Assembly (NCBI GenBank): GCA_943354165.1
Contig: CALRBH010000007.1
Span: 1 to 41,303 of the forward strand
Source: Candidatus Uhrbacteria bacterium RIFOXYB12_FULL_58_10
GTDB lineage: Bacteria > Patescibacteriota > Patescibacteriia > UBA9934 > GWF2-40-263
Reading direction: 5' to 3'
Length of the DNA: 41,303 nucleotides
The notes below the pieces were generated by a model, which saw nothing but the letters and a program-made list of their open reading frames with translations, was not told where the DNA came from and did not search any database. The position numbers and the translations under genes were made by a program. Of this stretch, positions 38,753 to 41,303 are shown piece by piece (the first letter of the stretch is position 1; the number at the start of each line of letters is the position of its first letter).

Positions 38753-40213
38753 ATGAATACTATGAAAGAAGCAACATTAGTCTACCCTCATCAACTTTTT
38801 ATAAAATCACCGGCTATACAAAAAGCACGCATTATTTTTTTGATTGAAGAGCCGTTGATTCTGTCGCGGAACCCTATCCATTATCAAAAGCTAATTTTGC
38901 ACAAATTAAGTATGAGTGCATATGGAGAGCTTTTGAAAAAAGAGGGGTACAAAGTAAAATGTCTGACGATTGAACAGTATCCGAAGACGAAAGATTTTTT
39001 TGATTATTTAAAAAAAGAAGGGATACAAGAACTTCATATTGTCGATACTAGTGACTTCTATTTGGAGCAGGCTATAACAGCTTCCAAGATAAAGCGGGTT
39101 TGGTATGAGTCACCACTTTTTATTTTGCCAAAGGAGGAATCAATAGCAAGATACAAAAGCTCAAAGAAAAATATGGCGATGTTCTACAAGAAAATTCGAG
39201 AGGACTTGGGTATCATGATGGACGAACATGGAAAGCCCAGAGGGGGCGCGTGGAGCTTTGATGTAGATAATCGAAAAAAACTTGCTCGAGATACAACTCT
39301 CCCCGAGGATATTGTTTTTGAAAATGATTTTGAAGTATTAAAAATGAAGAAGTGGCTCGATACAATACAAGCTGAAAAATATGGAGAGATAGCGTGCTGG
39401 CTACCATGTACACACAAGGATGCCGAAAAATTTTTACAGGTGTTTTTAGAAGACCGCTTTGCACATTTTGGTGTGTATGAAGATGCGCTTTCTACGAAAA
39501 GCGTAAGGCTCTTTCATTCGACATTGTCAGCGCTTATAAATATTGGATTGCTCGAACCGAGACAGGTAATCGATAGGGCAATAGTGTATGCAGATACTCA
39601 CGCTATACCTATAAATTCACTCGAAGGTTTTGTGCGACAGATTATTGGGTGGCGTGAGTTTATGCGTGCTTCCTATGAGTGTGATGGTGCCGTCATGCGC
39701 ACGAAAAATTTTTGGAAACATTCCCGTCGCTTGCCAATAGGATTTTGGACTGGAGATACTGGTATTGCTCCGGTCGACAGCGCTATCAAGAAAGCTCTGC
39801 ACTATGGATACAATCATCATATCGAACGATTAATGGTTATCGGTAACTTTATGTTACTTTCTCAAGTCAATCCTAATCATGTGTATCAATGGTTTATGGC
39901 AATGTACGTAGATGCGTATGATTGGGTAATGGTACCAAATATATATGGGATGAGTCAGTTCGCTGATGGTGGTATTTTTGCCACCAAACCGTATATCTCT
40001 GGTAGCAATTATATTAAAAAAATGTCAGATTATCCCGGGGGCGGCTGGGAAGAGAAGTGGACTGCGCTGTATTGGAACTTCATAGCTAATCACCGTGACT
40101 TTTTCAGAAGCAACCATCGACTGTCGATGATGCCGAGACTTTTTGACAAGATGGAAAAGAAGAAGAAAGAGAATTATTTGAAAATGGCAAAGGAGTATCT
40201 GTCAGAAAAATAA
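38753..40213 (+). CDS. Cryptochrome/photolyase of the PhrB type, without Fe-S cysteines
   Basis: 486 residues. The start is a Rossmann-like domain (LVYPHQLFIKSPAIQKARII), and the C-terminal FAD domain shows IPINSLEGFVRQIIGWREFM, FWKHSRRLP and IYGMSQFADGGIFATKPY. These match the FeS-BCP/PhrB (6-4) photolyase family. In Agrobacterium PhrB the segment between MSDY and ALYW carries three cluster cysteines in a longer loop. Here it is MSDYPGGGWEEKWTALYW (about residues 424-441) with none. So it belongs to a cluster-free branch. DNA repair or light sensing are both possible. ATG 38762 is an alternative start. Strongly A+T-rich. Confidence 0.88.
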   Translation: MNTMKEATLVYPHQLFIKSPAIQKARIIFLIEEPLILSRNPIHYQKLILHKLSMSAYGELLKKEGYKVKCLTIEQYPKTKDFFDYLKKEGIQELHIVDTSDFYLEQAITASKIKRVWYESPLFILPKEESIARYKSSKKNMAMFYKKIREDLGIMMDEHGKPRGGAWSFDVDNRKKLARDTTLPEDIVFENDFEVLKMKKWLDTIQAEKYGEIACWLPCTHKDAEKFLQVFLEDRFAHFGVYEDALSTKSVRLFHSTLSALINIGLLEPRQVIDRAIVYADTHAIPINSLEGFVRQIIGWREFMRASYECDGAVMRTKNFWKHSRRLPIGFWTGDTGIAPVDSAIKKALHYGYNHHIERLMVIGNFMLLSQVNPNHVYQWFMAMYVDAYDWVMVPNIYGMSQFADGGIFATKPYISGSNYIKKMSDYPGGGWEEKWTALYWNFIANHRDFFRSNHRLSMMPRLFDKMEKKKKENYLKMAKEYLSEK

Positions 40214-40225
40214 TTTCATGTACGA

Positions 40226-40292
40226 CTGGTCCTCGACTCTAATCAAACCGACAGGCCTGTCCGTCCGCGGCATTATCGGAGGCGGAGGACCA
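40226..40292 (+). promoter_or_regulatory. Structured leader upstream of tspO
   Basis: TGGTCCTC (40227-40234) pairs with GAGGACCA (40285-40292). Inside lies a perfect 12-bp palindrome GACAGGCCTGTC (40250-40261). It may be an operator or a folded leader between the photolyase and tspO genes. Confidence 0.4.
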
Positions 40293-40306
40293 GAGATAGA
40301 ATCATT

Positions 40307-40711
40307 ATGAACGAACCGACACGATATCAAGCGCTGATAAAACCATCTTGGAGCCCACCGGGCTGGCTCTTCGGGCCGGTATGGACGGTTTTGTATGCGA
40401 TTATCGCCGTGTCTTTCGGCACGGTATTTTACAAAGCATTTACCAAGCAGATTCCATGGATCGTGGCATTGCCGTTCGCGCTCAACGTACTTTTCAATTT
40501 CGCCTTCCCGCCGATACAATTCCGCTTGGTAAATAATTTCTTAGCGTCCATCGACATTTTACTTGTGGTCGGCACGCTTATCTGGGCACTTTACGCCGTT
40601 TGGCATGCATCGCCCGAACTCAGCTGGGTCGTCTATGCCAATATCCCGTATCTCTTATGGGTGTCATTCGCCACTTGCGTGCAATTAAATATAACGTATC
40701 TAAATAAATGA
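40307..40711 (+). CDS. tspO: TspO/MBR family protein
   Basis: A 134-residue membrane protein with five helices. The family marks are KPSWSPPGWLFGPVWTVLYA at the start, FNFAFPPIQF in the middle and YLLWVSFATCVQLNI at the end. TspO binds porphyrins and can degrade them in light with oxygen. The A+T content is intermediate. Its neighbours, a SOUL protein and a cryptochrome-like protein, support a light/tetrapyrrole role, which is inference. Confidence 0.93.
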   Translation: MNEPTRYQALIKPSWSPPGWLFGPVWTVLYAIIAVSFGTVFYKAFTKQIPWIVALPFALNVLFNFAFPPIQFRLVNNFLASIDILLVVGTLIWALYAVWHASPELSWVVYANIPYLLWVSFATCVQLNITYLNK

Positions 40712-40714
40712 CAC

Positions 40715-41293
40715 ATGTCATTACATATCAAAATAATTTTAGCGAGCGTGCGTCAGGGCAGATTCGGCGACAAGCCTGCGGAGTGGATTACGACGATTGC
40801 CAGAGAAAAAGAAGAATTATCGGTCGAGTTGCTTGATCTTAGGGATTATTCCCTTCCGATTTTTCAAGAGGCCGTGTCACCAATGCAAATCAAAGGAGAG
40901 TATGGAACACCGGAAATAAATCGCTGGGCAGAAAAAATTGCCGAAGCAGACGGATTTGTCGTTGTCACTCCCGAATACAATCACGGCTACCCGTCCTCGT
41001 TAAAAAATAATATCGATTACCTCTATAAGGAATGGAACGACAAACCCGTTTGCTTTGTCGGTTACGGTTCAACGGGAGGCGCTCGGGTGATTCAGCAATT
41101 ACGCCAGGTTTCAACCGAACTACAGATGGCCCCCATTAGAAACAGTGTGCACATCATGTCTCCGTGGTTTCTGACCGAGACCGACGGCACCCTGAAAGCC
41201 GGGGCGCTCGATGTTTACGTGAAGTCGGCTGAAAGTATGTTGGCGCAGCTCACCTGGTGGGCCGACGCCCTAAAGAAGGCTAGAGAACGATGA
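40715..41293 (+). CDS. NADPH-dependent FMN reductase family protein
   Basis: A 192-residue flavodoxin-like protein: IILASVRQGRFGDKPAEWI (phosphate loop), VVVTPEYNHGYPSSLKNNID (isoalloxazine contact) and VCFVGYGSTGGARVIQQLR. Members reduce FMN, quinones or azo compounds. It starts 3 nt after tspO and is presumably in the same transcript. The complete frame ends 11 nt before the window edge. Confidence 0.88.
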   Translation: MSLHIKIILASVRQGRFGDKPAEWITTIAREKEELSVELLDLRDYSLPIFQEAVSPMQIKGEYGTPEINRWAEKIAEADGFVVVTPEYNHGYPSSLKNNIDYLYKEWNDKPVCFVGYGSTGGARVIQQLRQVSTELQMAPIRNSVHIMSPWFLTETDGTLKAGALDVYVKSAESMLAQLTWWADALKKARER

Positions 41294-41303
41294 GATGAAT
41301 ACG

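Overview
The window looks like a chromosomal segment of a Candidate Phyla Radiation (Patescibacteria) bacterium, probably from the Parcubacteria/Uhrbacteria side. This is an inference. The supporting signs are a VirD4/TraG-like ATPase of the CPR type, a compact set of replication, repair and translation genes with almost no biosynthesis, PilM/pilin/PilD genes beside ligA and gatCA, many tiny conserved proteins, and UGA used as an ordinary stop. There is no rRNA, CRISPR array, integrase or recognisable insertion sequence.

Layout. 1-4.2 kb: 5'-truncated T4SS-type ATPase, unknown gene, dnaX, and a small Cys-rich gene on the other strand. 4.3-8.7 kb: tRNA-Gln, a possible small RNA, dus (minus), a thioredoxin-VKOR disulfide pair, a beta-CASP RNase and a helical unknown. 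8.8-13 kb: lepA, a 30-residue membrane protein, recJ, an RNase HI. 13-19.9 kb: pilM, prepilin, pilD, ligA, gatC, gatA, lgt, mostly abutting. 19.9-22.2 kb: TrmB-like regulator, DUF218 protein, a flavin-fold protein, a 21-residue Lys-rich peptide, tRNA-Ser. 22.4-29.3 kb: dnaG-rpoD, an ECF sigma with overlapping membrane partner, a multi-pass membrane protein, a structured RNA candidate and a third sigma factor. 29.3-34.6 kb: mutY, a half-length MFS protein, a CarF/PEDS1-like lipid desaturase, an orphan MazF-like toxin, a frameshifted gene, an SGNH hydrolase and tRNA-Asn.

From about 34.7 kb, just past tRNA-Asn, the composition becomes more A+T-rich and the gene content changes. This part holds a SOUL heme-binding protein, membrane proteins, a DUF2892 protein plus a decayed copy of its end, a VOC protein, a degenerate pyrophosphatase, a cryptochrome/photolyase lacking the Fe-S cysteines, TspO and an NADPH-FMN reductase. 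It reads as a transferred set for light, tetrapyrrole and oxidative stress, echoed by the CarF-like gene nearby.

Two non-coding themes stand out. First, several families of short direct/inverted repeats sit at gene junctions, and some are translated in frame (dnaX, dus, and the 22.4 kb gene). Second, several intergenic spaces hold a promoter and terminator with no gene between them (4.5, 30.3 and 32.4 kb), plus a branched RNA fold at 28.15-28.34 kb. Several genes have a -10 box only 7-9 nt before the start codon, suggesting leaderless mRNAs. Many neighbours are coupled by ATGA overlaps.
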